A stretch of DNA of 27,500 nt from Prorocentrum cordatum (GCA_963575745.1 CAUYUJ010019882.1:277501-305000); one strand, 5' to 3'; shown: positions 1 to 10,206, counted from the first letter of the stretch. The notes: generated from the letters alone by a model not told the origin. Numbers and translations: made by a program.

Positions 1-1590
1 ATGAGCCAATCGCTTGGCAATGTCGTGCAGAAGGTGGCTTCACTTACGGCGGGATTCCCGCGCATTTGTTATTTCCCACAGCGGCTGCACAAACTGCTCC
101 GACGGTTACGCGACTTGTGCAAAAAGAAAAGCAGGAGAAAAGACGCGTCTGTTCCTTTATGCGCCCGTCACAATGAAATCGCGCCAGTGGTATGATGATA
201 TTTTCATGGACCTCTTACCTGCTTCTTTTTTACGTCTGTTACGGGCTCTCTCCCTCATGACACGCTGGTCCCCGTGACTCATGTAAGCGCCTGCCTCCTA
301 AGTTCCCGCAAGTCTCTTTTTCACTGTCAGAGTTGCCCCAGGAGGCCTTGACGACGGCGAATAGGTGACGGCGCTCGTCGTACTTCCTGACTGCGAGAGA
401 CGTGATGCCGTGGTCGCGACCAGCTGGCCTCCATAATGTATAGTCCACATGGTAAAACGAAACAGCAAAATCCCGGTTCTGCGCTATGCGCCTTCAATCG
501 TAATCCGCGCCGCTGTAAGAGCTAACGTCCCTGTCCTAGCCGAATGGCCACAAGTCGTTATCTTCTACGGGTAGGCGACGCTGCTGGAGGATCTTCTCTT
601 CCGACTGCCTCCCGCTGTAACGCATCACGGTGAGACCAATTTGGGTCGCCCCTGGTATAGGTGGCATAGAGATTATCTTTTTTGTTCACAAGAGCTTGGC
701 TTTTAGTTGTATTCATCTGGTATCAGAGGATACCGAACTTCTCGACAAAGTTTCTGCCCTAACTGATCGGCCCCTGGGCGTCAGAGTCAAAACTCCCGCA
801 ATCGAAAGCCAACACATTAGCAGAGGTTGCAGACTTCCTCGCGGGCCCCCGAATTAAGAACCGGAGCGCCCGCGTTCCTGTCGTGATGTCCCCGTGGTCA
901 TTGTAAGCGGTGGCGCCGCTGCAAAGGCACTTCATGCCGATGGTCGTCGGACTAACTGTTCCCGGCATGCAAGGCCAGGTCACGAGCATGCCAGCACGCT
1001 CCATCTCCAATAACTCGGGCACGTCATGCCCCGGACTGCGTTTTGATTGATACCCCAGTCATACATGCCCACAGAATGCATACATTCCGGGCGCCACAGG
1101 CCCAGGTCAACCACTTCCATCCGTAGGAAACGCAATCTGGAGCAGAGTAGCGCGACAAACCCATTGGACAGATGTGCCCCGACGATGCGCGACAGTCCTG
1201 CGCTCAAGGCGCGCGGACCTTCCAGCGAGGCCACCGTTAACGCGTCGCGGAAACTGCCGCGGCAAAGTTTAAGGGGGTCAAGGTGAGAGTCGCGCTTCTC
1301 CTCGATTGCCCCTTCGCCCTGCGGATCAGCCGGTTCGCGCTGCGCGTGGCTGAGCGCCCCGTCCATGCGTTCGCCCCGCCACTCGCGCACCCATTGACTG
1401 ATCTTCGTTACGTAGCTCGGGTTGCGGCGACAGGTAGGGTCGAACTGAAGGCGACGCGGTGGCATCTCGAAGTCGGGGCGCGAACCGATCAAGCAATGAT
1501 GTGTGCGCGGTAAGCCACGGGCGGCACGTCAGAAGCAGCGGAACGGGTGCTCGAGCACGCCCGAAGGAGGCTGGTCCCTCGAGTCACCTC
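1..1590. other. No recognisable gene; probable 3' remainder of the retroelement
   Basis: No open frame here gives a protein I recognise. The longest minus-strand frame (980-1492, 170 codons) contains a tryptophan-bearing stretch, ISQWVREWRGERMDG, but no family motif I can name. Because the RNase H remnant of the minus-strand copia-type element ends near 1591, this stretch would hold the end of RNase H, the 3' untranslated part and any LTR. I could not find a matching direct repeat at the other end of the element (8785-9250), so no LTR is called. Confidence 0.4.
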
Positions 1591-1876
1591 TTAACTTGAC
1601 GCCCTCCCCATCACCCCTACTGGAGCCTCAATCTCAGAATCGATTGCAATGGGGGCGTTGCCCGACATCTCCTTGCAGTCGATGGTCAGTCCTTTGCGCG
1701 CCCAGCTCGACCATCCTGCAAACCCAGCTGGCAGATACCAATGCGCCTCGCTCAACTACTGCGGCGTAAGTCATGTCCGCGCGCATCTCGCATGCCTCCG
1801 TCATTGCTCCTTGGTTCGTCCACTCTTTAATGCTGGTAGTGGCCCCGATCGATTGTCCATCCTCCGTCCCCAGCAA
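1591..1876 (-). pseudogene. RNase H remnant of the copia-type element
   Basis: CEMRADMTYAAVVERGALVS (1792-1733) resembles the RNase H block S-S-A-E-A-E-(L/Y)-Y-A-x-V-x-G-A-S. About 90 bases later, in another frame, IAIDSEIEAPVGVMGRASS (1644-1588) matches D-S-x-A-A-x-G-(I/V)-x-x-R-x-G, followed by TAA. The catalytic Asp of the second block is retained, while the first block has lost its usual acidic pair. RNase H removes the RNA strand during element replication. This is the last block I can recognise before the element fades out. Confidence 0.5.
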
Positions 1877-2187
1877 AACCGTGCGACGGTCTCCCCAGCC
1901 GCAGGCCGCATCGCGGGTGCAGTGCGTGGGCTTATGGACCTTGCCACACTAAACTGGTGCGTTGTCTGCTGGTGGGAGTCCTAGATATATTCATATATGT
2001 ACGCATGTCTGTGCTGCCGCACAAAAGTGAACCAGTATGCTGTCGATAGCAGCAAGATGTGGTCCGTGATCCTGCTGTCCTCCAGGATGTCCAGTCAATG
2101 CCATGGGAAACGATGTCGCCTTGGCTTTGATTTGCAATCATGCTGCAGATCTGTTCGTTATTGGATTCATGTATGTAACTAATGGGT

Positions 2188-2651
2188 TCACAGATCTCTA
2201 CCTGCATTTGGGGTTGCGACGTCCCCCGCGTCGGCATCGACCAACCTCGTTCCTCTGGGGGCCTCGACCGTGGCTTGCCAGCTCTCGCTGGCATCAACCT
2301 CAGCGCATACCTGACAGCCGCGGAACTGCCGCATCCCTTCCAGACGCGCGTTAACCGTCAACTCTGGCATACATTCGTCGCCCGCGACGTCGTCGGGCAC
2401 TCTGCGTGGCCCGACTTCGATGCGACGCGCTGCGCGCGCCCGTTGCGGACCGCGAGGATCGCGGCATATATCTTTCCGTGCGCCACGTGCATGTGCCAAG
2501 GGTGTTCATCCACCCTCGACGTTTGCAATCGCGACGTGTCCATTGATGGCCCGTCTCTGGCCGACCAGGAGATACATGTGGCTGTGACTGCGGTGCGCGG
2601 CCCCCCTCTGATCTCGCGCCTGCTCTGGCGCTGTCCTATGGCACTTGCCAA
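2188..2651 (-). pseudogene. RT C-terminal connection and start of RNase H, frameshifted
   Basis: LVGQRRAINGHVAIANVEGG (about 2570-2511) resembles the copia block Y-x-x-L-V-G-x-L-x-Y-x-x-x-x-R-P-D-I. In the next frame, HPWHMHVAHGKIYAAIL follows (about 2510-2460), matching the usual H-x-x-A-x-K-R-I-x-R-Y-L block. In a third frame VDADAGDVATP (2241-2209) matches the RNase H start V-D-A-D-W-A-G-D-x-x-T-R-K, with the tryptophan codon missing. The three blocks occur in the right order and at about the right spacing, which makes the assignment stronger than any one of them. All three reading frames are needed, so the copy is not translatable. Confidence 0.55.
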
Positions 2652-3276
2652 GCTGTCCGGACTGTCCTCCGCGACTCAGCCCGCGCCCGCGTCTCGGGTG
2701 ACACTCCGTGCGCGCGCGCCCCATGCATGTCCGCTCGTTCCTGGGGGGTGCTAACCCTTCGCGCCGTCTCCCCTCCTGGCCCAGACGATTTGGCTAGCGT
2801 CTTTGGGGCCAGGTTCAGTCTTGAGGGCGTCTTCGTGTCCTAGGTTGCGGCGCGCGCGGCGTATTTCTCTCGTGCGATCATCCGTGAATTCGCGCCTGCT
2901 TCTGCTATTTTGGCTTGTTTGCTGGACTGGGCCTACCAGAGCGGCATTGCATGGGTGGCCCGGGTGCGTCTGGCAGGTTTGTCATCTCCCCTGGCCAATG
3001 CCATGGGCGCGCGATTTCTACTAGACTTGTTGCTTAGTTCCTTGCCGATCATCAGCGTTCGCAGTGCGCGTCGCGGGGCCCCTGGTTGTCAATGTCCAAC
3101 CTTGGCGCTTGAAAATCATGCCGCAAATGCGCCTGTATCAAAGGACTGCGTTGACATCTGAGCGCGCGAGGAGTCCCTGGACAGGCGCGGCGGGCCAGCT
3201 CGACGCAGATCCCCGGGATTCAAAGGACGTGCAAACTGCGGCGCCCGTGCATTTCGCACCTTCCCACGGCGCACTG

Positions 3277-3562
3277 TCAGCGCTTAAACACGTGCTCGGA
3301 TTTTCCCTGACTTCTCTCGTGACCCTGGCTTGGGTCTACGGAAGGTGGCGCGCGACGGGATCTGTGTGATTTAAAAGGCAGCAATGCTTTTGACTCTGTA
3401 TACTGCCATCCACCCATGGCTACCGCGTAGACGTCGCGCGGTGCGCCGCGTTCATCGCGCGTCATTAAATCCATCGCTTTTTGGGGTACGCCCATTTTGT
3501 CAAACATGCCTGTCCCTCTTACCGTGAATGCGCTTCACCAGCGTCGACTTGAAAACTTGCTT
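3277..3562 (-). pseudogene. Start of copia-type reverse transcriptase, fragment
   Basis: From 3562 the minus strand reads KQVFKSTLVKRIHGKRDRHV before a stop at 3502. Copia-type RT domains begin with a comparable segment: a hydrophobic-x-K-x-(R/K)-W-V core, then a short basic stretch leading to a conserved R-(L/F)-V-A. In the adjoining frame (3507-3277) open sequence continues but the conserved blocks are blurred. The catalytic YVDD-like box, expected between here and about 2700, could not be identified with confidence. The enzyme would have copied element RNA into DNA. Confidence 0.4.
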
Positions 3563-4375
3563 GGCTGTCCCCGCGCAAACAGCCTTGCCTGCGACGCGCG
3601 TTGAGTCCGGCGAGCGTTGACGCGTCGCTCGCGTCGGTGATCCACGTGGCAATGGCGCTGGTTATGCCAATGTTGTCTAACCCCTAACGTGTCTGCGTCT
3701 TCGTCACCCACCCTCTTGTATGTCTGTGCCTGTCTCTCTGCTTGCGGTAGTTCTTTCGCCGTTTGCTTCCTACCCTCGCCTTGGTAACCCTGCCCCTGTG
3801 ATGCGGTCGCTTAAATTTCAGTCCACGCTGTAATGGGGGCCGTTGAAGCTGCGCCCCCGCTCTTTCTCCCACTGTCCTGTGTCCCAAGCAGTTATCTGCA
3901 CTCTTCGTTGGTGGTGCGGGTGGTTCTGCTGTGCGTTACTTGTTCCCAGGGTCTTCGTACTCCTGGGCGCCAATTGAGCCCCGATCCATTCTCGGGGGTG
4001 GATAGCTCCACGCTAGCCGCCCTGCGCATCCTGGATGACGCATTTCCACTGGGCGCCCAGTGCCCCCCCCCCCCTCCCCCTGGATGATGAGGGGTTCCTC
4101 GCAACAAAGGCTCCCTTCTGGCCCCCTTGCCCTCATCTTGACTCTCTCACGACCACATGGCAGATGCTAGCCGCTAGCCTGGATGCTATGCTGTGGCCAT
4201 CTGGGCCCCCGGCTACGCAGTTACTCGGACTCGGCGATCCGCGGTTCGTGACTTGCGGCGCAGCTCAATATGGCCTGGCCCAGCGCCCGCGACATCTCAG
4301 CGCGGCTCGTATTTTGACAGATTCGGGTTTCTATGCGGCTGTCCCTCGCACAAGGTGCGGGTCGACAGGAGCTCT

Positions 4376-5330
4376 TCATGTTTCAGCAATTGAGGCGTGG
4401 GCGCGATTGCCCTGGGACGCGCTTCGCGCCCCATGGCGTTGTGGCCGGGCTGCCGAGGTGGTCCTTCTAAGGCGATTTCTTCGACGCACCATTTCCCTTC
4501 TCCGATTCCTTTTCCGATGGTTCGCGGGCGACCTCATTGCCCCCGAGTTGGCGCCGGGCATGATTTCCTGACTTTTGTCGCATGCCCCCCAGAGCGCGCC
4601 CGACCTCCACTGGGGGTCAAGCAAGAGTCTTACTGCGGCTCGGCATTTGAAGCGCGTCGCAAACCACCAAACTCTGGCAATCCTCGATTGGAATTCCGCC
4701 CTCGGCTCCAATTATGAACTCGTTGGTCAGCGGCGGCGCATATCGAACATCCGCGGCGCGAGGTAACGGTGATCGGTTCGAGGTTAGCTCAGTTTTGCAA
4801 CGCGCTTCGCGGGCGCTTGAAGCGCCCTTGCTAGATCTCGCGCGATACGGACGGCCCCCATCCGCCCCCCATCCCCTCCCGAACCCCCTGAGTGGGCGGC
4901 AGTTGCTCCTATTGCAATGCTCGCAAATGCCTTCGCCGCTACCGCCAGACGTGGCCGACGATCCCCGTCGCTTTGAAGCGATGCTTCACGATGACCAGTG
5001 ACTGCGCCGCGTATTCCATGACGCTGGTGGAATAACTCCCGCGCCCCCTTCCAGGGTGAAACTCAATCCCGATCAGTTCGGCCTCCTGCCAGCGCGTCGC
5101 AAGGATTGGGCCGCCCGCGCAAGCTTTGGCGCTCACTGAGTTTCGGATATTGACCCACGCGCGAATCCCACGACGCGGCATGCGGACTTCAGATATCACC
5201 TACATTTCATCTGGAACTGTCTGGCCCTATAATTCGCGCAGCGTGGGCGCCAGCTCTCGCGCGCGAGGCCACTGCCGTCGCGCGCCTAAACCTCTTGCCC
5301 GACGGGGCGAGAGCCACGCGTGACCCGTGT
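4376..5330 (-). pseudogene. Integrase remnant: C-terminal end and CPGC-type linker to RT
   Basis: EFIIGAEGG at 4721-4695 resembles the near-terminal segment of copia integrases (N-E/D-x-I-V-G-T-x-x-G). About 130 bases on, IMPGANSGAMR (4564-4532) is followed by HRKRNRRREMV in the same frame. I recall a linker in dinoflagellate copia-type proteins with the pattern G-C-P-G-C-x(2)-A, then a histidine, then C-R-x-R-I-E-x-x-M. Here both cysteines are lost but spacing and flanks agree. The catalytic DDE region should lie in 4750-5330 on this strand. I see coding-like scraps such as EYAAQSLVIVKHRFKATG near 5015-4960 but no readable catalytic triad. The upstream part of integrase is cut by the 5437-6340 insertion. 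Confidence 0.5.
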
Positions 5331-5436
5331 TACTGTCTCGGCTTGTTCACTCGCGCGCGCATCTTCGACGTCGATATTGCCGCTGCCGGCCGCTGGATGT
5401 CCTTCCTGTCATCGCCTTCGCCCCTGCCGTCCTTGC

Positions 5437-5625
5437 CGCTGAATCCCACTAGCCCTCTGGGCGTCGGTGGTCTAAGGAGCTTCCTCTTCCAACCCCCTTC
5501 TTCCCCTCCGGGGAAAGGTTTCTCCCTCCCCCGACCCCCCCCCTGGACCTGGACGAAGGGTTCCGCGGGTCGTTGGGGCGTCCAAGATGGCCCAAGACGG
5601 CTCCAAGAGCGAAAAGGCGAGAAAG
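5437..5625. repeat. Dispersed repeat block B, copy 1 (inserted in the retroelement)
   Basis: This block begins AATCCCACTAGCCCTCTGG, runs through a pyrimidine-rich stretch with CTTCTTCC, then CCCCTGGACCTGGACG, then CGTCCAAGATGGCCCAAGA. The same order of segments recurs at 12937-13125 with scattered substitutions and small length changes. The right end merges into a CCAAGAGG-type array in both places. Confidence 0.65.
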
Positions 5626-5966
5626 CACAAAACATTGATTTCCCATCGGTTTTGGAAGGATTTTGGCGCCTTGGGGGGCCCAAAAAAGTGATTCGAGGCA
5701 CTCTAGAGGGGCAGGGCTAATTGACGACCCCCCCTTCTTTGATAGATCTCGCCCAAGATGGCCCCAAAAGCGGCCCGAAGGCTCCCCGGAGCGCCCCGAG
5801 AGCGCCCCAAAACAGCCCCAGAACGCCCTAAGAGGGGCCCCAGAGGCCTCCAAGAGACTCCCAAGAGATCCCCCAAGAGGCCCCAAGAGGCCCCCCGAGA
5901 TACGCGAGAGGCCTCTGGGGCCGCCCAGAGGCCCCACAGACGGCCCAAGGGGCCCCCAAGCTCGCC
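5580..5966 (+). repeat. CCAAGAGG-type degenerate array 1 with core
   Basis: CCAAGATGG / CCAAGAGG words recur every 9-13 bases on this strand, densest from 5750 to 5966. A non-repeat core near 5608-5650 (GCGAAAAGGCGAGAAAGC) interrupts the array and recurs in the other arrays. Long minus-strand frames (for example 266 codons from 6249) result from near-12-base spacing, not from a known gene. Confidence 0.75.
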
Positions 5967-5970
5967 ATTG

Positions 5971-6180
5971 TTCTCCTCCTCCTCCTCCTCCTCGTCCTCT
6001 TCCTCCTCTCTTTCTTCCTTCTCCGTCCCCCTCCCTCTCCTCCTCCCCCTCCTCCTCCTCCTCCTCCCCCTCCTCATCCTCCGTCTCCTTCTCCTCCTCG
6101 TCCTCCTCGTCCTCGCCCTCCTCCATCTTCTCTCCCCCTCCTCCTCCTGCTCCCCCTCTGCCTCCTCCTACTCCGACGAC
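5971..6180 (+). repeat. CTC/TCC triplet tract
   Basis: About 200 bases of interrupted CTC triplets abut the CCAAGAGG-type array inside the retroelement. On the minus strand this is a purine GGA/GAG tract encoding acidic or glycine-rich low-complexity peptides. Confidence 0.9.
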
Positions 6181-6340
6181 GACGATTCCTCCCACATCCT
6201 CCCCCTCTTGGGGCATATGGCGGCTTACCCGCCCATTGTTCTTCTGCATGCTCCCCCGCTCCCCTCGTCACCTCCACTCCCCTGGGGCTCATTTCTGGAC
6301 GGGCTGGTGGGGATGCGCGAAGCGTCTATAATTTTTCCTT

Positions 6341-6598
6341 GGCGATAATTCTGTTGTGCGGAGCCAGATGCAAGTGGCTCTCCCGCAAGAACCCCTGCCG
6401 CGGGAAATCCCCCTCGTCGCTGACTCCACTTGCTTGCTGCGCTTACCCATGGCCCATGCCTGCAAGGACCTGCGCAATGAATTGGGACGCCCCGCTACGC
6501 TCACGAATGATGATTGCCCCCAATCCCCCCCGGTGCTTTGTTAGGCATCGGCGTCGCCTCTGGTGAGCACCCTTGTCCAGCGCGATTATGTTACCAGC
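6341..6598 (-). pseudogene. Pre-integrase linker, truncated by the inserted repeat cassette
   Basis: Immediately after the protease, in a shifted frame, the minus strand reads AGNIIALDKGAHQRRRR from 6598. In copia-type polyproteins the protease is followed by a linker with a comparable G-N-x-(I/V)-x-L-D core, and then by the zinc-binding integrase N-terminus. Open sequence continues to about 6430 and stops at a TAA. No HHCC cluster can be read before the low-complexity block that begins at about 6340, so the front of integrase is missing, displaced or unrecognisable. Confidence 0.45.
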
Positions 6599-6939
6599 CT
6601 CGAGCCCAGCGCTTGCCCCGCGTCGGCGACTTCAGCGCGCGGGCATACCCGGGCTCCTGCTTCTCTCCGGCCGACGATGTCCACTATCTGCCCGTAATGT
6701 TTAATCACTATTCCGTTGGCTGCGCCGTAGCGCCCTTCATCTTTAGACGCCTCAGTTCGCTGAAAGTGGATGTGAATTCCTAAGCTTGGGAGCCCCGCCG
6801 CCCCGCGCGCCCCCGAGTCTACAGCGGCTGCGATTGTTTCCGCGCGCGGCTCGGGACTGTCGTTGGGCAAAGAATTTACCTCCCCTGCTCTTCCACCCGC
6901 TTCCACTAATGAGAAACCACCTGCAACGCTCCTGATTTC
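6586..6939 (-). pseudogene. Retropepsin-like aspartic protease remnant
   Basis: The open frame 7290-6586 contains VDSGA with the catalytic-type Asp-Ser-Gly at 6819-6811. About 28 residues further on comes YGAANGIVIKHYGQ (from 6729), and then EVADAGQALGS just before the stop. The order DSGA, then a Y-x-A-A-N-G segment ending in G-Q/E, then V-A-D near the C-terminus is a pattern I recall from protease domains of dinoflagellate copia-type polyproteins. In an active element this enzyme would cut the Gag-Pol polyprotein. The frame is open over about 120 codons, the best-preserved part of the element, but it is cut off from gag and integrase by frameshifts. The motif pair is the strongest single piece of evidence for the element's identity. 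Confidence 0.65.
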
Positions 6940-7220
6940 GCAGCCCAATGCGTCGTTGTGACCATGAATCTGGCACCGGAGATCTCCGCATTTCACAATT
7001 CGTCGTTGCTCGCACGCTTGTGCCTTCCTCACATGCGTTGGCGTTTGCCATGGACCGTCAAGCGCGTGGGAGATAGAGCGTAGAGGCGTAGCACCCAGGG
7101 TCCATTCCCTGCCGCGATTGTCCAATAGCGCGAATTCCCTGCTCGTCACTCGCAAGGTGCACCTCGCTAGGCACCAATGGCGCATCTGGCGGCGAAGCGC
7201 CCTGTCCGCCCGCACTTGCA
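6940..7220 (-). pseudogene. Cysteine/histidine clusters, possible zinc-knuckle remnants
   Basis: Two short C/H-rich strings lie between gag and protease, where a nucleocapsid zinc knuckle is expected. One, in the frame 7616-7167, reads CKCGRTGRFAARC at about 7220-7182. It resembles a CCHC knuckle with one spacer residue lost and the histidine replaced by arginine. The other, in the frame 7290-6586, reads CGDLRCQIHGHNDALGC at about 6990-6940 and keeps a GH pair. Neither fits C-x2-C-x4-H-x4-C exactly. Known family layout makes RNA binding the expected original role; the zinc-knuckle reading is inference. Confidence 0.4.
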
Positions 7221-7536
7221 ACGCTCGCGCTCGCCCATCCCATTTTGTGGTGCCCGTTGTTTGCCTGATTCCACGTAACTCCCGTGGCACCTTGTGCTAC
7301 ATCGTTTCTGCCAGATGAGGCATCCTTGCCCGCTTGGTTTACTCTTGCCTCTATCTTTGGTTTTGCGAGCCTTTGGCACGTGCCCGGTCCCCCTGAACTT
7401 GTAGCGTGCTGTGTGTACCTTTGCTTTCACCGTCACTGCCTGCATCTGCGTCACTTTCTTCACGCCAGGGTTCTCCACCGCAGTTGCAGGAATTCGCCTC
7501 GCCAGCAGGCCACCAATAAACCTCATCATCGTTCTC

Positions 7537-8784
7537 TCATTGGTAGTGACCTTGGTCGTTTTGCTGGTCACCGAATGGATCTCCCTTTCCGACGGCTCCA
7601 GTGTCCATCGCATCACTGGTTGTGGCGCCCAGCCGTCTCTTCCTGGCCCAATCTTCGCACATCAAGTGCAGGTTGTCATGCGATCCGTCGGTCAACGCAT
7701 CGGGCGTCTCAAAGACAAGCCCTGCTGCCAATCGCCAATCGCCGAACCACTCGCCAGCATGGATAATGATTATCTTGAGGGGCGTAAACCCATGGGGGTA
7801 AGGGTAGCGCATATGTTGCCCCGCATATGTTGAACAGGGGTAGTCCTTGCTCTCTTTGGTCTTTCTGGACTCATGGCCGATCTCATCTTGGCGCACAATG
7901 TCACATCAGTTACGTCAGAGTACCACTTGTCGATTCTCATGTGTGCGATCAGCCCGCCGCGTTTCCTTGGCCCCTGTAATTTGCCTCGTGCCACTGGGTT
8001 CTTAGTTTCTCCCCGAAGGTGTACCCCAAGTCCTCGTCTTGTTTACACATCTCGACTTCACCCAGTACCTACTCAGCGTATGGCTCATCATCTTGTCTCA
8101 ATGTCGGCAGATGTGCTGTTACATCCGGCTGCCGTCCTTATTCGGCTCGTGAGCCTGATTCGATAGCTCTTCATGTGGGTCTGGCACGGCTCCCCCGTCC
8201 AGAGTTTCCATACTGGCGCTTGGAACTTTGCTTCCTTGCGGTTGCCGTGCGTGTTCCGCGCGAGGGCGTTCAGACGTCGATGGCTTCACTGTCGTAACTT
8301 GGCCTTGTCGCCGTTTAGTGCATTTACCAGTCGGATTGCTTTCGGTTCGCTGATGGGTCTGTGGGTTGACCTAATACTGCCTGCTCCCACGCTGTCAGCC
8401 AGCGGTGCTCAGAACACATTCGCTTCAACGTCTCATCAACCACTAGCCCCAATTCAACCACTCGGTTCGTGACAAACTCCGCTTCCATTTCGTATCTGAT
8501 TTCGCGGTTGATAGTGTTCAGCAGAGCTGCGTTCGAATTGCTTTACAAAGCACCCGCGTCATTGGCACAGCACGTTCGATCGACAACTCTGGGTTTCCCA
8601 CCCAACTCTGCTCACCGAGGTAGCTCGTCATAGCGTCGCGATGGGTTTGGAACGCTGCTTTGACAAAATCGTGACCACCTTGATTGTATGCGGCATGGTT
8701 TTGATCCCAGAATTCACGGTCTTGTGTTTCATTCAGCCTTGTCTCTTGGAGGGTACTGATCGTTTGACCTAGTTTCGCTGCCAT
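7537..8784 (-). pseudogene. gag-like region of the copia-type element, frameshifted
   Basis: The first 88 codons (8784-8518) form a non-repetitive open frame starting MAAKLGQTISTLQETRLNET. The apparent protein then continues in another frame from about 8544 to 8326 (TINREIRYEMEAEFVTNRVV is typical), and in a third from 8333, where LNGDKAKLRQ is followed by TGA at 8288-8286. In related gag proteins a tryptophan stands at that place. Further coding-like blocks are 8101-7980 (ends LGYTFGEKLRTQWHEA, with a TAG at 8071-8069) and 7896-7537. The last contains EDWARKRRLG followed by DAMDTGAVG (7614-7590), resembling the conserved gag end that I associate with dinoflagellate copia elements. Gag proteins package element RNA into particles. 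At least four frame changes and several stops make this a pseudogene. The N-terminal frame alone might suggest another protein, but its continuation and position favour gag. Confidence 0.6.
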
Positions 8785-9256
8785 GAAGTCGCTCCGTTAC
8801 CATGCAAAATTGACAAAATGACTCGATGCAAAACAACGCCCGCTGCTTTCTGAGAAAGCAGCGAAAGTACGAACGCTGTGTGCCGACGATACCTTCCTTC
8901 GGAGTTTACACACACACACGCACTTGGACCGCATGTGCAGCGTGCGCAGTAACACGCGCGGCTATGTATGCAAACAGAGCCTCCCCCGCCCCGCTGCCCG
9001 AACGAACCGGGGGCGCAATCGCCCTCGGGAAAAGTGCCCCTGGAGAGCGAGGGGGAGGAGCCCCGGGATGCCGACATCCGGGCGGCGCATCTTGCCCACC
9101 CTGGGCTGCTTTGGGCGATCGACATCCTATCCGTGCTCATGGTCTCTCCACAGTCCAAGCGCGGCATGAACAAAATTCTGGCCGTCGGGGCCGTGCTTCC
9201 ATTCATGCAGCCACGCCCTGCTTCCCCTGGCGCCCAAGGCGTGGGGGGCAGCAACA
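8785..9256. other. Unassigned sequence upstream of gag
   Basis: This is where the 5' leader, primer-binding site and 5' LTR of the minus-strand element would lie. I see no LTR match to 1-1590 and no clear tRNA-complementary site. A short (AC) run, CACACACACACGCAC, lies near 8910. Plus-strand frame 8826-9845 is open but consists mainly of the following purine tract. Confidence 0.4.
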
Positions 9257-9434
9257 GGGGAGGAACAGGAGGAGGAAGAGGACCAGGAGGAGGAGGAGGA
9301 AGAAGAGGGAGGAGGAGGAGGTGGAGGGGGAGGAGGAGGAGGAGGAGGAGGAGGAGGAGGAGGAGGAGGAGGAGGACCAGGAGGAGGGAAGAGGAGGAGG
9401 AGGAGGAGGAGAAGGACGAGGAGGAGGAGGAAGA
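9257..9434 (+). repeat. GGA/GAG triplet tract
   Basis: An almost uninterrupted purine-strand GGA repeat of about 180 bases. It keeps all frames on both strands open, so the overlapping 339-, 374- and 528-codon frames here are not evidence of genes. Confidence 0.95.
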
Positions 9435-10206
9435 AATGGATCGAGCGTCGACCGTCGATCTGTCGCTGGGCTTCGGGCCCCCGGGGGCCTTGCAGATCGA
9501 TCCAGCTCGGGGTGCGCCGCCACCAGCAAGGGTCGGGTGTGCCGGCAGCTCCTCCCCGCGACGTGCTGCGAACTTGCCGCGCCAACGGATCTCAGGGAAA
9601 GGGCGAGGAGGAGGACGGAGGCGAGAGGAGGAAGGGAGGGAGGGAAGGAGGGAGGGGGGCAGGACGCAGGCGAGAGGAGGAAGGGAGGGAGGGAGGGGTG
9701 GATGGATGGATGGCGGCCGCTGTGGGCGGTGAGTGGGCGCCGCGGGGACAGCGGCTGGAGGGCTGCTGGGAGGAGGACCCTCCTCGGCATTACCTCGCCC
9801 TGCCTCCGCGCCGCGCCCAGTCCCCCTCGGAAGCAGCTCGGGTGAGAGGGCGCAATGCGGAGGAGGAACCTGACTTCTGCAGCTGTCATGCATCCTGCGG
9901 CGGACTGAGACAGACGGACGGAGCGGGGGACCACCCAGACACCAGAGAGGTCCCCTTCGGGCCGTGCGCGGATGCAGGGGAGGAGCTCTGCAAACGAATC
10001 CGCCCTGAAGTCATCCGCCAGTCCGTGCAAGGCATGCCGCAGCCTGCCCGCGCGGTAGGGGAAGACCAACCGAATCAACTCCCAACCCGGACTCGGTTGC
10101 AGCCGCAACGACCCTAATCGCTGAGCCGGAATAAAATGACCATGTGTTTTTGCGCCAGCCCCTCTGTGGGAGAAGGGCTCGTTATGTGAGTTGGATACCT
10201 CGGGAC
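9435..10206. other. Non-coding stretch with a short internal duplication and a small hairpin
   Basis: A purine-rich unit of about 50 bases, containing GGCGAGAGGAGGAAGGGAGG, occurs twice in a row at about 9616-9700 and is followed by a GGAT run (about 9700-9712). A small imperfect hairpin, AGCCCCTCT facing AGAAGGGCT, lies at 10157-10179. No gene is recognisable. Confidence 0.45.

Larger units (their letters stand above)
1591..8784 (-). mobile_element. Decayed Ty1/copia-type LTR retrotransposon, dinoflagellate-like
   Basis: Read on the minus strand, remnants of a copia-type polyprotein appear in canonical order. Gag pieces lie at 8784-7540, cysteine/histidine clusters at 7220-6940, an aspartic protease with VDSGA and YGAANG at about 6820-6590, and a pre-integrase linker near 6598-6560. 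An integrase C-terminal end and CPGC-like linker lie at 4721-4470, the start of the RT domain at 3562-3503, RT-end/RNase H at 2580-2209 and the rest of RNase H at 1789-1591. Integrase placed before RT is the copia order. The reading frame changes every few dozen codons and in-frame stops are frequent, so the copy is dead. A repeat cassette of about 0.9 kb (5437-6340) sits inside the integrase region. LTRs, primer-binding site and target-site duplications were not found, so the ends are approximate. The dinoflagellate affinity rests on remembered similarity, not on a search. Confidence 0.75.

Noticed and set aside
1-195. Short plus-strand ORFs at the left edge (64 and 87 codons)
   Set aside because: No recognisable motif, overlapping in different frames, and located in the probable remainder of the minus-strand element.
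2388-2400. RT catalytic YxDD box, from VPDDV in the frame 2499-2188
   Set aside because: It lies between the RT C-terminal blocks and RNase H, too far downstream for the catalytic box. The true box could not be located.
5449-6249. 266-codon minus-strand ORF, acidic then Gly/Leu-rich
   Set aside because: Composed of the CTC tract and the CCAAGAGG-type array inside a retroelement; low complexity only.
8518-8784. LINE-type apurinic endonuclease, suggested by the string LQETRL
   Set aside because: The rest of the endonuclease motifs are absent. The coding-like continuation in other frames leads into gag-end and copia protease motifs, so a gag N-terminus fits better.
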